Source: Athripsodes cinereus
Taxonomy: Eukaryota > Arthropoda > Insecta > Trichoptera > Leptoceridae
DNA: 64,000 nt
NCBI GenBank assembly: GCA_947579605.1
Contig: OX388305.1
Coordinates: 29,029,542-29,093,541, forward strand
Reading direction: 5' to 3'
The notes below the pieces were generated by a model. The model did not search any database and was not told the origin of the DNA. It saw only the letters and a list, made by a program, of their open reading frames with translations. Of this stretch, positions 51,591 through 63,605 are shown piece after piece. Numbering within the stretch: position 1 is the first letter of the stretch; every line of letters starts with the position of its first letter. The translations under genes and the position numbers were made by a program.

Positions 51591-53244
51591 CAGGTCTAAC
51601 TTTGCATTTTCTTTGTGTATACAGGAGCACTTTGTTATTGCTGTATTTATATACGTACATAGGTGAGTGCCTACCCGTTATTATTACTTATTATATTGTA
51701 TGTATTGAAGAGTAATATCACAACGAGGTGAATGATCTGGACCAAAGGTACGCAGGCCCTAGTAGGTATATACTTGCGAAGCGACGAGACGGGTCCATAA
51801 TAAAATATAAAATACCTACATACATACAACAAAAGGTTTACAATTCCAGTAAAACAATGATATACTCGTATAGCCATTAGGAGGTTTTATTTTTGATCAA
51901 AAGTTTTCCTGCCTTATAATACAATGTCCATATGGCAGTTATATTTATTAATATCAAAGCGTTATAAATGTTGTTAAAAATGTTCGATTAATCGACAAAA
52001 ATCGCTCCTCTGATTTAAGAAGGCTTAGCAGTTGTTTCAACTTTGTGTTTCCAAAAGCAACATTGAATAACTCAAAGCTTCACGTCTCAACTTAACTGAA
52101 ATATCTCAAAATAAAGATTGATTTTAATATTCCAGGTTAAGACAAACACATATATTTGTAAAAGGGAGTAATGCATTCAGGATTTTCTCGGGAAAAGGGG
52201 GCTGCTTCCCACTTTGATAACTATTTTCCACACTTTTTCCATACTTAAATACTATGTTTTCTTTTTTACTACTAATGTATACACGTCACGAAATGCATAT
52301 GACTAGTATCAATGAAAATTTCAGTCTGATTTTTTCTTAAGGTATTTTACGAAGATTAATTTAGATTATTTATTTATAAAATACTGCTTTAGACTTAACA
52401 AAGTATTAAGTAGTAGATTTATATTTCTAATTTGAAATAAAATACAATTTTTTTATCAACCATATAGATTTTTATTAAGAGAAAATCTTTCCTCTTTCAA
52501 TAACATTGCCAAAACATTTGTTTTTAATTCATTATTGAATTCTGACCTAAACACCGACAGTAAACGAATTTCACATTTACTTAGCAAACTTACAAAGCAA
52601 TTGAACAACAAGTAATATTTACAATAATATAATTCCAGCAATAATAGTTATATAACTTTGTATTTTTATCAACTAATTTTAAACCTAACTCTAGTATTGA
52701 AAAATGCAATCAACACTTATTTGTACACATCATGCAGTTCGATGGGTAGGTACCTAATCAATTGTTTTTGTAAATAATTTACAGTAGGATATGAATGATA
52801 CAAACACAACAAGTATGTACTAAATAACTGCGTATAAGTAGTTCGATGATTTAATGCAACTGTTACATACTAAAAATACATTGAATGGGTGTCGCAGTAC
52901 AAAACAAGAATATTAACTTGTTTAATGTGGAGTTGAATGGGAGTCGGTAGCTGCTTCTGTATAAGTGAGAAGGAGTGAACCTTCTAAAACTCGGAGAATC
53001 ACAATGAATTATTCATGGATTACAATGAAATTATCCTCCGAAGGTATATTCCAATATAAAGAAGGGGAAGGTTATTTCGACATTCTAGTGTTGTGAACCA
53101 AATACCTATGTACTCATCAATATAGCTGAATACTAGAAAGTATTAGCAACAGTTGCCTAGAGTTTATGAAAACTTTTTGGGAAATGCGACATTCTGACAC
53201 TAGATGGCAGGTCAGACATTTACTGAATAGGTACTGATGATGTG
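51591..53244. other. AT-rich stretch, nothing assigned
   Basis: No coding or repeat signal recognised. Confidence 0.45.
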
Positions 53245-53445
53245 AAGAGATGGAAGTGTGTTTGCGAGGAATGGAAATTTGTTTGCGAGAGATGGAAGAT
53301 GCTACAGAGTTATCGAAAGAAGAAAAGTGGATGGTGCTAGGATGAACGGTGCACTTCGACCCATGATGGCAAAAATGATGTTGCATTCTTGCATTCAATA
53401 CTATTCTGATACCGATTTTTATGTATGCAAGCGAAACGCGAACAT
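53245..53445 (+). pseudogene. RTE internal fragment
   Basis: Reads NLFARDGRCYRVIERRKVDG, ARMNGALRPMMAK and YASET-like codons. These match SLFARDGRCDKDIERRKVAG... of the RTE copy at 7445-7900. The first approximately 20 bases (TTTGCGAG.GATGGAA) are duplicated locally. The terminal region is missing. Confidence 0.65.
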
Positions 53446-55861
53446 GCCGAAAGAGCGACAATAGAAACACAATAAAAATCAATATCATTCTAATCTTGTA
53501 ACTCCAATGTTTACCAATTTTCCTTTCAATTTCTAGTCTATACAATATAAGTTGATGTCCGCAAAGGCGATTAAGTCGAAATCAGTGACTAAAAGAAATA
53601 CATCCACTACTTAAGTAAGCAGCTTTTTAAGCTTATACTTACCCAATTTTCAGAATTCAGTCACGTTTTACAGTAATGGTTCAGATCCATAGATTTACCC
53701 ATGTGTTTATGCATATTATAGAATATAAGAGAATTCAAGCACATGAAGTATTCTGAAGGCCAAATAACCCGCCTTTTCCTTAAGAATTCATACACTAACA
53801 TATTTTCACAATCTACACACTTAAAATAGTAGGTAGATGATCTTTTCTTACATCGTGGAAAAGCTACATAATGAGTTTTCAAATAAGTAAATTTTAAGTA
53901 AAAGTATGGAAATTTTAATGTAAGGTTTATAAAAAAGAAAGTAGGCTTTGGAAGTAGTAGGTATCATAATGAATTTTAGGATAAATTGAATTTTTCCATA
54001 ACATAAAACTATATTATACATTTCTTCTAACCTTGTCAATATACCTACGCGTGCCAAAATCCAATTTCAAGCTTTTGGTATTCATTTTCATTAACAAAGA
54101 TCTTGCATTTTAGTTCATTTAGATAAACTGCCAATTAACTATCTTCCTTTTCTCACAGAAACGAGATTGAATTAAACCTAAATATGTCACAAATACCTCA
54201 ATAAAAGCAGTTCGTTGTATCATGAAAGTGGACTAATTCAGCAGCAACAGTATTCGAGCCCGGGATCACTTGGCTGAAAGGCAGAAACTCAACCATCGAA
54301 CTGCAGATCATCTCGTTTAAAAAAGACAATATTTAAAAACAGTCGCCTGAGTTTGGTGACTTGCTATACAGACAAGACCGTGTTACAATGAAAGTCTTAA
54401 GATCGAAAACTACAATAAGTCGTCAATGAACTAACAACACTAGTTAAGGCTTAACTGTCTTATTAGAAATATATACTGTTTACCTCTTGAATTATTTAGT
54501 CTCTGCCCCTAAGGAATAACATATTGTGTTCTAACAAGCCTTGCTAATATACTTATAATATTATAGTTTGTAACATGTAAATTTGCTAGTCCAACAGCAG
54601 TTGGATAGTTCTCCTATACAATCAATACCATATATGGACTAGGTGTGTTGTGCATATTATAGATATGATAATATGTTTGGAAACTGAAACATGTTCTTTG
54701 TTCTGCATAATATTATTGGGAGACTTGTCGCTCTACAGAATACTCAATATTGACAACGATATAATAATTACATACAATATTGACAACGATATAATAATTA
54801 CATACAAAGTGTCTATAAACTATGTACATTTACAACACAGTCACTAGAAACGACATACACCCATACCTACACTATGAATAAAAATTGAAATAAAATCAAA
54901 TTGATATCAATTTACAACCTCATTTCAAATAAAGTGAAAAATTAAACAAATAAATATATTTGAAGTAAGGAATTGACTACATGATTTGGAAATAATAAAA
55001 AGATTTTCATGTATATTAATTTCAGTAAATTATACTCACTTTTATCGTGGAATGTGTATTCCAAAAGTAGGTATGGAGATTATTTTTGAGTTTAGGTAAA
55101 AAAAGCTCATAGTTGTTAATATCCGAGAATACCTGTTCAATGTACACATCAGTTAATTAAACTATGTCGGTATGTTATTTCACTACTCAAAGGTTTGAAA
55201 CCAACCTCATCCTGATTATCCTTTCTAATATAATACCTACCTGTTTAATTCCTAAACGCAAACAGCCATTCATGTCCGTATACCGCACTATCGAATTCGT
55301 AGGCAGGAATACTAATTTCATGGCCAGAAAATGGAATCTCCATATTCGTGTGTACATAATATGTACAGATAAATTGACAAGCCAATTTTGAAGCAAACAT
55401 TTATGTAAGTACAAACAGTTGCTTACCCAGAAGTAATATAGTACAAAACTATCTGAGTATATTAGTGTACTGTACCATGACCGCAAGCTATTTTGATCTC
55501 CAATTAGGTTCCTGGTACTATATATCTACTATGCTGTCGCATGGATTCAATTTTCTTAATGGAATAATAAATTCGTTTGATAATAAAAGATTCAACCGGC
55601 TATATTCTACCCATTTTATATGCATACCGTTTAGGTACATAGATTCTACATATCCTAATAAAAATATAATAAGTACTAACATACACGTGGGGACAATTTT
55701 AGGTAATTTGTTTTATGTAGAATCACTTGATTCTAATTTACAAGTTTAATATAATATCATATCAATACAATATTCTTCTTTAAACTCTAAAGCATTATGA
55801 GGCTTAATTATTCATAAACGTTTTTCTAAAATACCTCTAAAAGATATACATAACATATTCT
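53446..55861. other. AT-rich stretch with a 30-bp tandem duplication
   Basis: CAATATTGACAACGATATAA and the following 10 bases are exactly duplicated at 54745-54774 and 54775-54804. A possible antisense tRNA-like scrap (TTCGAGCCCGGGATC) lies near 54252. No gene recognised. Confidence 0.45.
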
Positions 55862-55985
55862 ATGCTATACTATACCCTCGCGTCTTACCCCAAATGCGAT
55901 TGGCAGAGAGAACGAGATGCTATATTGCTCTATCTTTACACACTTCTTTCACTTCTCCACATTCGTGAAAAATCTCATATATTCA
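55862..55985 (-). pseudogene. RTE 3'-end fragment
   Basis: In sense it ends GGTAAGACGCGAGGGTATAG, with the upstream CTCTCTGCCAATCGC region. The last approximately 120 bases of the RTE ORF are recognisable but mutated. The tail is (TATAG)n-like. Confidence 0.65.
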
Positions 55986-56295
55986 CTTCAATTTTTCTGA
56001 ATCAATACGCAATGATTGGAATCAATCTGAATCACGTAGTTTATAAAATATCTTAGTGAATAAAAATGAGAAAATAAATTTATCAAATTTATATGTATAT
56101 ATGTTCACTGTGTCCTTGTTTAGGTGGATTGAACTCCATAATGAAAATTAATCTAAATAATATTATAAAGAATATTATAAATTTAAAGAATATTATATTA
56201 TAAAGCATATTATAAAGAAATTGACAAAATCCTTAAAGACGAAAGAGGTCTTTCTCAATAAAGAAAACAGTGGTAAAAAGTTGTTTTTATTTCAT
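55986..56295. other. Short unassigned gap
   Basis: Local ATAAAGAATATTAT-type duplications at 56155-56215; otherwise nothing. Confidence 0.4.
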
Positions 56296-56645
56296 TAGTT
56301 ATTTATTTTATTTATTTATTTATTTATTCTTTACTGTACATTGATAAAATACAATTACATAAAAGGTATACATCAAAATTACATACAATCAATATACAGA
56401 GGGCGAGTTTATCGCAAAGGCGCGATCTCTTCCAACTAACCCAAAAGTATTAACTTTAAGAGAAAAAAAAAAAAAAAAAAATAACATATGATAAAAATAT
56501 AATTAAACATTATATATAAGAAAGGAAAAAGGGGGGGGTTAGGGGGGGGGGGTTAGGGGGGGGGGTTAGGAGTGATGGGTTACAGAGGCTGTGTTTGTGG
56601 AAATCATTTTCTCCTTAACGGCTCGCTTGAAAGACGTCAGACTTT
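56296..56645 (-). mobile_element. LINE-D 3' end with expanded G-runs
   Basis: (TTTA)n tail, TTTACTGTACATTGAT, the ATCGC/GCGAT hairpin, then an A-run and a tract of G-runs separated by TTA (56531-56570). The residual coding end CTGTGTTTGTGGAAATCATT ... GCTTGAAAGACGTCAGACTT matches 31360-31430. Confidence 0.72.
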
Positions 56646-58187
56646 ATATGTAATATTACTTTTATTTGTACGAACATAGACATTCCCTTACTACATGATT
56701 TGGAATAAAAGCTATAACTTAAGAAATAGGTATTAGCGTAGTATTAAATATCATACTCTAAACTCATAGTTTCACTGCAAACATCATATACATTATTAGT
56801 ACCTATATGTATGCAAAAATAATCACAATAGATTCCTAGTACATAACGTAGGTACCATTTCAAAATATGTATATACATACATACATACTGCATAGAGATA
56901 TATGTAGTTATATAGAAATATGAGGAGTGCAAGAGTAAAAAAGCACTTGTTGAAGAGCACAAGAGTACTCTCAAATGAGAGAGTATGAATGTTGTTTTTC
57001 CATATAGGTTGTTGTGAAACAGCCCTAGTGTGGAGTGGCCAGCTGTCTGTATAGAGAACACACACTGCATAATACCTACATATAGGTAGGCAATATCACA
57101 ATCGTAATAAATAATAATATATGGTTGATAAATAAAGCAACAATGGTCATGTATCATGTTTTGCAATGGAAGTAAAATGATATTTAGATAGATAATAATA
57201 ATTAGACAATTTATACATGGCGCTGCTTAATGATCCGTGACCATCTCAAGAATTAATAGCGTTTTCAACTTGAAAATATGTATCTTCCAGGCAGTAAGCG
57301 CGGTGACTCTAAAGCTCTTTCCTGGAAATTTGGAGGTATTCGCCCTATTGGATATAGTATATGCGAGTACGTACATGATAATTATCGATTTATTTTCGTG
57401 AATGTTAAAAATGTTAAATTATATAAGTAGGACATTACTCAAATGATGTTGATTGTAAACAATTATTAACTGTTATAAAATCAGCCCACCCTTCTACATG
57501 GGTAGGTACTAGACAAAGATAAACATTACGTAATTATTATTGTTTGTTTTCTTAAAGGCACTCAAAACTGTCATTCAATAGTAGTTGTTGCAGTACAACA
57601 TCGTCTCACACAATATATTAGGTATGTAAAATGTTTGTTTAAACCCGAAACAGACCGAACTGTGCGGCTAAAGTACTAATGTTTTGTCAAATTACCATTA
57701 TAAGAGGTCAATATATTTCTCCAGCTACAAACGATATCCCAAATCTGTTAATTATAATACTACAATAATATAGTTTGCCAAATGTAATAAATGACAAACT
57801 TGTGGGCTTGGTATTATATAGCAAGGAGTTGGATAATGAGTGCGGGTTGAGTAGGATAATGCACTGTCTTTGATTTGTGATTGTGTGTATTATTTCTGTC
57901 CGTGTATTTAAAAAAAAAAAAAAAAATTTTGGTATCAAAAATGAATATAAATAACTTCATCTCAAGGATTTTGTATTTTTGTTGTTGTTTAAATCACAAT
58001 TTTACTATATTTTATATGTTTGATCACCAGATAAATTATCACAGGTTCAGTAGGTAGGTACTACAGATTTTAATAGTTTAGCAAGGCTTCGCATTCATTT
58101 AAAAATGTAACCCCATTTTGAATGTCCTATTTTCAAAGGCAAGTGTTTGTAAAATATTAAGTATAGGACTATTAACATATACAAGTC
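56646..58187. other. AT-rich stretch, nothing assigned
   Basis: An A-run at 57909-57926; otherwise nothing recognised. Confidence 0.45.
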
Positions 58188-58288
58188 AGCGATGAGGCAT
58201 GCCACCTGTCCAGAATATTTTATTTTTTGTTGGAACTGAGAGGAAAATATGCATGTTTAGCCACTGGTGGAAAGTGACATGATGGTAT
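58188..58288 (+). mobile_element. Family C fragment
   Basis: CAGCGATGAGGCATGCCACC, then GTGACATGATGGTATAA. The middle of the 3' half is deleted. Confidence 0.5.
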
Positions 58289-59143
58289 AAATGAATGGAT
58301 GAATTAATTAATCAATCAAAAATACAACCGCAACTGTACATTAATTCGGTTTTTGGACGGCCAAATGATAATTTCGGGATTTATTTCCCCTAAATATAGA
58401 GAGTAAATATAAAGATAGGCATACGTCAGAGAACGCTACCACATACTTGTAGTTGACATGAGTAATGTATTGGGTGCATAATATAGTATAATCATGTCAG
58501 ATGTACTGTACAATATAGATACTCTACATACATACAGTTTTACATAACAATTAATAGAGTATCTACATGGCATACCATACAGTACACTAACTATGTAGTA
58601 TGGCCACATTGTGCTGACAACGTGATGACAATGTGAGGCATAAGATGCAACGTGTTTCAATTCGCTGTAAATTACGTGATAGCCACAATTTTGTTCCATA
58701 TACTAGCATACCATAAACTGCCATTCATCTACGAATTAAGTTATTAGAGGCTAATGCCGTTTCCAAGTAAATAAACATATCAGAATACCCATATAATTTA
58801 CATCTTTAACGATAATTGTTAATAAAATTTGTAGATAACGCAAGATTGCCTACCTGGGTCATATTTCGCGAGGGAATAAGTATGAAATCCTCCAACTCGT
58901 ATTAATGTGAAAGAAAAGGACGATGTAGTCCTAGCAGAAGACAGACCTCATGACTGTTCTATATAAGATACTGAACCAAAGTGGGACTTGTGGAAGAACT
59001 CTTTTGATTGGCACGGGATAGAGACGCCTTTACAGTGGTGATAGGCAATGTGGGAGAAACCTAGTAAGGCACGAGAAGAAGTAGATAACACAATTTAACT
59101 TTTTTTTAATCAAGAAGTATTTCCTATTACAACATAAATTTAT
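58289..59143. other. Unassigned stretch
   Basis: AT-rich, non-coding; nothing recognised. Confidence 0.4.
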
Positions 59144-59340
59144 ACCATCACAGCATATCCCTCTAGAGGGGTGGCCAGCAAGCCAACTACATGTAATAAA
59201 CACATAGGTCATCCTCTTGGTGCCATTAAAAATAGTCTCTCTAGATGTTTGGCGTTACTCATTGATAAATTGAAGATATTCGTATGTTTTTCGATTGTCG
59301 GCCTTTATTTAGAGAACACTGAAAAATTTACATGTGTGAT
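59144..59340 (-). mobile_element. Family C, degraded near full-length copy
   Basis: ACCATCACAGCATATCCC, GGGGTGGCCAGCAAGCC, GTAATAAACACATAGGTC and a weak remainder of the 5' half. Confidence 0.55.
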
Positions 59341-60660
59341 AGTATCATTCAATTACTCTACGGCGAATAACTCAAGAAGTATTTTATAAAATAAGTGTGA
59401 TATAAATTTCATTATTTTTATTACTTATTTGTCATTGCACAAGGTTGACATATATAATTGTTGATTATATGTTATCAGTGAAATTTGACGGTTGTACCCC
59501 TAACATTTACTTGGACCTAATAAAAACATAATGTATGTTAGTAGGTAGCTAGCTAGGTAGGCATGTTTATTGAAGGGTAATGACAGGTTTACATACACAG
59601 ATTAGAATCTTATAAATTAGGCACCCCTATATTAATGCACAATGAACACAAATATTGACCCAATATTACAAATGTACTACGTGTATGTAAACTCATTAGT
59701 AGAAAAACGTAGCGGTCCTTTATCGCAGTGGAAATCGAGCATGGAAAATGTTTATATTAAAAAAGTAGTGAAAGTATCTATTATATAAAACATTTTCTGT
59801 ATTGAGGACTTTTAAATCTGGGACACCATAAATTTCTCATACTTGCTTCCTTATTTTAACTATCCAGGCAAATTCTTATTTTTTTTTCTCTATATTTTGT
59901 CAAAAATATTAACAGTTTTTGCAGTCAACATTTTAATTTTCCCCAAGCGATATTTAATAAATCGTTGCATATTTGGAACAAAATGAGTTCTTCTTCTGTT
60001 GTGTATAAGTTTTAGAGTGTCCAGTAAGTATAAAACATTACATTTCCAGTTCAACAATGTGACACAACTGCCATCCAATAATTTTATTTTGTTTAATGAA
60101 CTGAAGAGATATTATGGATAATGATATGCTCTTGTAAATAGGAAGTATATAAAAACTAATTTTGATTAGGAACATGTGTACTGAATGGTATTTTATTTGA
60201 GTATTAACTTTAGTAAACAGTACGTAGAAATACATACCTGAATTATGATTATACCTGAAGGTACATATTATGTAAATTAATGATGTACTATGAATGGGAT
60301 ATCTGAGTACCTACTTTTTACTGATGTAGTGATGTTCAGGCAGGTGGTTAGGTAGGTAGGTACTTACACATTAGACCTAAACTCGTAGGTAGACGTTACT
60401 TTGCAATGACGTCACAGAATACTCTCCGCATGGTCCATTAGCTGATGAGAGAAGCTGTAGGTATACAGTTGCCGACATCCCCGTTTTTGCAGTAGGTACT
60501 ATACTCTTATATTTCTCTCAGTACATAGGTAGGTACCACCTACAAACATTTATTTGGCAATATTTTGTATGTTACATATCTTCCAGTACTTTATAAAAGC
60601 CTACTACATATTACAAAGCATTTTTTAGAGCTTATTATTTATAATGTGTACCTGACAGCC
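59341..60660. other. AT-rich stretch, nothing assigned
   Basis: Several GGTAGGTA-type runs; no gene or repeat family recognised. Confidence 0.45.
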
Positions 60661-60925
60661 ATTGTAACGCGAAGGCATTGCTCTTGCCTTTAAGTTAAGA
60701 GGTCCTTGGTTCAATTTCCGAACACGGCAAAACAAACAAGGACCTTTTCAAAATTGTGCTGGGTCTGCGTGATACATATAATATGTGTTGTTTGCGTTAT
60801 CTATATAATTATTATTTTTATCGTCGCGTAAGTACGTACTCATAATACAAAATTCATATCTAGATTTGGGACTAGCTCGATAAATGTGAATTGTTTATGC
60901 ATGTCATGTTATGTTATGTAACATG
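60661..60925 (+). mobile_element. SINE family B, diverged copy
   Basis: GCTCTTGCCTTTAAGTTAAG, a decayed B box (GGTTCAATTTCC), CTGGGTCTGCGTGATACA, TTTGGGACTAGCTCGATAAA and TTGTTTATGCATG. Same order as 22205-22461. Confidence 0.7.
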
Positions 60926-61998
60926 GAAACCTTATTACATTAGGTAGGTACTATATACTAGCATATAAATACCTAATTACTTCCCGGATAAATAGAAACG
61001 TGAAGGATCAAAACAAAAACTATTGACTAATATTGCTTGAAAAATAAAACAAATAACAAAAAAATTAAGCAAACTCAAATGACAAATGAAGCAAATTCAA
61101 CGAAATATATTTATGAAGCGCACCCAAATAGTCTCGTCTATCAGGAACTACTCGAAAGTTTACATTGCTTTTTGAAAACATTTTGAAAATTGATTGTTCC
61201 CGTAGGGTAATGGGACATATAAATAATTACACAATCTGAAATAGGTATAACAACCCCTCAGTCAAATTGAATAGACACTAAATTATGCAATATTCAATAT
61301 TGGCCGGGGGTGGAGCGGCACGTGGGGTGGAATCATTCAGGGGCTGGAAGTGAGAGAGACAGAAGGGTAGGTTTTGCAGAGGAAATACAACCGTTCTGCT
61401 TATCTTACAAATGCAGCAAGGAAAGCTTAAATTTTCACTTTTGGTTTAGAAACGGATTAAAATGGCACGGAATTAAAAAGAGCTCACCAAGTCCGATGAC
61501 TTTGAAATTGAAACCATTTGAGTGATATTTTAATAATCTGCTTTGATACTAAGAATGACATTTCGATTTTAATTCAATCTAAAACTTTAGTTTATATTGT
61601 TTTCGTTATTCTTCTAATCTTTCTTTTGTGTCTTTTCAGTGAGCAAGCAGGTGCGAAAAAAATGTGAAAATAAATAAATTTTTGTTCTTTTTTTATTCAT
61701 ACCAAAACTATCAAGATAATATAAATTTCGTTGCACTATGTCAAATCTAGTTCAATTTTCATGGTAAAATATTCAATGTTTATAGGTGCGATGAACGAAA
61801 ACTGAAAACCTGTTAGAATCAAAGGGGTACAGTACACGAGTGGTACCAATTAAAAATCAAAACAATATTAAATTAGTTACTTTACTTAATTAAATAAGTA
61901 AATTCAGTTGTACTTACATAAAAATCAAGAACAACAAGTAGTCGGCAATATACGAAGCTCTCCCTATGTACAGAGAGAGAAAATCCATTATGCAAGTA
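60926..61998. other. Unassigned stretch
   Basis: A GC-richer short tract at 61300-61370 (GGCCGGGGGTGGAGCGGCAC) begins a 71-codon frame (61310-61525, plus) with no ATG that I cannot relate to any protein. Confidence 0.35.
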
Positions 61999-62383
61999 AA
62001 CACAGCGGTGTAACAAGCGTAGTCAAACCTGTAATGCTTATCAGGACGTAAGATCACCCTTCTGTCTGTGTGATGATGAAGGCATCAAGGTCTCCCTCAT
62101 TTGGGAGACCATCCAACCATCTGGAGAAGGGTGGCGTCCATTGCAGGAGATACTACAACATCTCATGGAGGAGTATCTATCTATCTTGGATTCTCATCTT
62201 GTTCACGAAATGATTGTGATTGTTGTCTCATTGTTTGAGTGTAGGGGAAAAACAACAAGATCTTACAATTTGTTTGATGTTTTTTTACAGATTTTTAGCA
62301 AACACAATGGTAACTGGGTACTTACCTTATACTTTAATATGTTTTTATTCTACGCCTTAATGATATCGATGGCTATCTACTGA
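61999..62383 (+). CDS. Unrecognised open frame, possible exon
   Basis: I do not recognise the product. The frame is open from about 61999, without a starting ATG, to the stop at 62381-62383. It reads QTCNAYQDVRSPFCLCDDEG, then WETIQPSGEGWRPLQEIL and HLMEEYLSILDSHLVHEM. From 62040 to 62230 the composition is GC-richer and protein-like; beyond about 62270 it becomes hydrophobic and AT-rich, like run-on. It may be a single exon or a chance frame. No convincing acceptor or donor was found. Confidence 0.25.
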
Positions 62384-62529
62384 AATCGTTTTTGAAATAA
62401 ATTAATGCAAAGATCTTTGTTGTAATAAAAAATATACAGAAGTGCAGAAAATTTATAAATTGAAGATTAACGTTCAATTTTACATGAATTAGCATATTTT
62501 CTAGTTTCACTCTATCTCTTTTATAATTT
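62384..62529. other. Short unassigned gap
   Basis: AT-rich; nothing recognised. Confidence 0.4.
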
Positions 62530-62605
62530 CAATTATGAGATTTGCCACTTTTCCAGAATGTCTTATTATCTAACGTCTTGAGGAGAACTAGCTGTTTGTT
62601 CAATA
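62530..62605 (+). mobile_element. Family C fragment
   Basis: ATTATGAGATTTGCCACTTT, CCAGAATGTCTTATTAT and GAGGAGAACTAGC, a diverged central part. Confidence 0.45.
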
Positions 62606-63330
62606 CACACAGTTTGTGCACTAACTATGTACTTTACTTGTGAGTGATACTTTACTAAAAACAAATATTATTTCTTCGATTTTGTTTATAATCAAGTCCA
62701 TAAAAAAACTTATATATTGTATCGATGTTGAAACATTATGCACAGCATGTAATTTAAGAAGAATATTGTCACGTGAGTGTTTCTAATTGCGACCCCTATC
62801 ATCATTTTACATTTCTCTGGAATGAGGAGCAGCCAACATAATAATCAGCATGACGAGCTGATAGACACATAGGTACATGACAGCTGATGGGGAAGATGCT
62901 TCATTGTGATAAACGGAAGAAAATACGAGAGACAGTCACAGAAAAGGATGACTATTCCATCTACTAGAAACATTCAATAACAATATAAAAAATAATAATG
63001 TTTTCCACACAAAGAGAAATCAATGAAAATTTATCCAACATTTTTATATTTGTATTTCATTCAAACATAATATGTCCGTGTCGTAATTTTATGTAAATTT
63101 AAGCCCAACCCTAAGTTTTTGTAATATTTACAAATGTTAGTTTGTTTAGAAGTCTGTAGCTTGGTGGTTATAATCTGGAGATCTGAGATACGTTTTCCTC
63201 TATCGACTTATTTCACGACAAAACATACTGCGAGAGTATTCTACAATAAATTCTGATTCTTTTTTTAGGAATGGTATAGATTGAAGATCATTGCTTTCTT
63301 GTTCATACAAGTATCACATTTAGTCAGAAT
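62606..63330. other. Unassigned stretch
   Basis: Near 63155 TAGCTTGGTGGTTATAA resembles a tRNA A box, but no B box follows at the right distance. Otherwise nothing. Confidence 0.4.
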
Positions 63331-63342
63331 ATAAATTTATAA

Positions 63343-63593
63343 TATCCCGTGGAGCACCCGGTAAAGAATTGGTCTCCCACTCTTATTCGTAAGTTTTCGA
63401 GTGTCCTGTAAAAGGCAGGTGTTCGAAAAAATAAGACATTTTACATCTTAAATTCAGCGATGAGGCTTGCCATCCATCCTGAATGTCTTGATTTTATATT
63501 GGCACGGAGAGGACAGCTTGCATGTTTATTATATGCAGCTGGTCTGCTGGCTACCCCACTTGTGGGATGATGGTATAGTAGTAGTATTAGTAG
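63343..63593 (+). mobile_element. Family C retroposon, full length with 12-bp TSD
   Basis: Flanked by exact ATAAATTTATAA (63331-63342 and 63594-63605). The sense unit runs from CCCGTGGAGCACCCGGTAAA through GAGTGTCCTGTAAAAGGCAG and CAGCGATGAGGCTTGCC to GGCTACCCCACTTGTGGGAT, then GATGGTATAGTAGTAG. The short-repeat (TAG)n tail and variable TSD show target-primed reverse transcription. It has no ORF and depends on a LINE in trans. Confidence 0.85.
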
Positions 63594-63605
63594 ATAAATT
63601 TATAA

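Noticed and set aside
56531..56570. Telomeric TTAGG repeats
   Set aside because: The G-runs are much longer than two and the tract lies inside a LINE 3' UTR whose sister copy has one plain G-run.
56744..57166. A 140-codon minus-strand frame rich in Y, I, C and H
   Set aside because: It is low-complexity, AT-driven composition without domains. An overlapping frame of similar length in another phase looks equally random.
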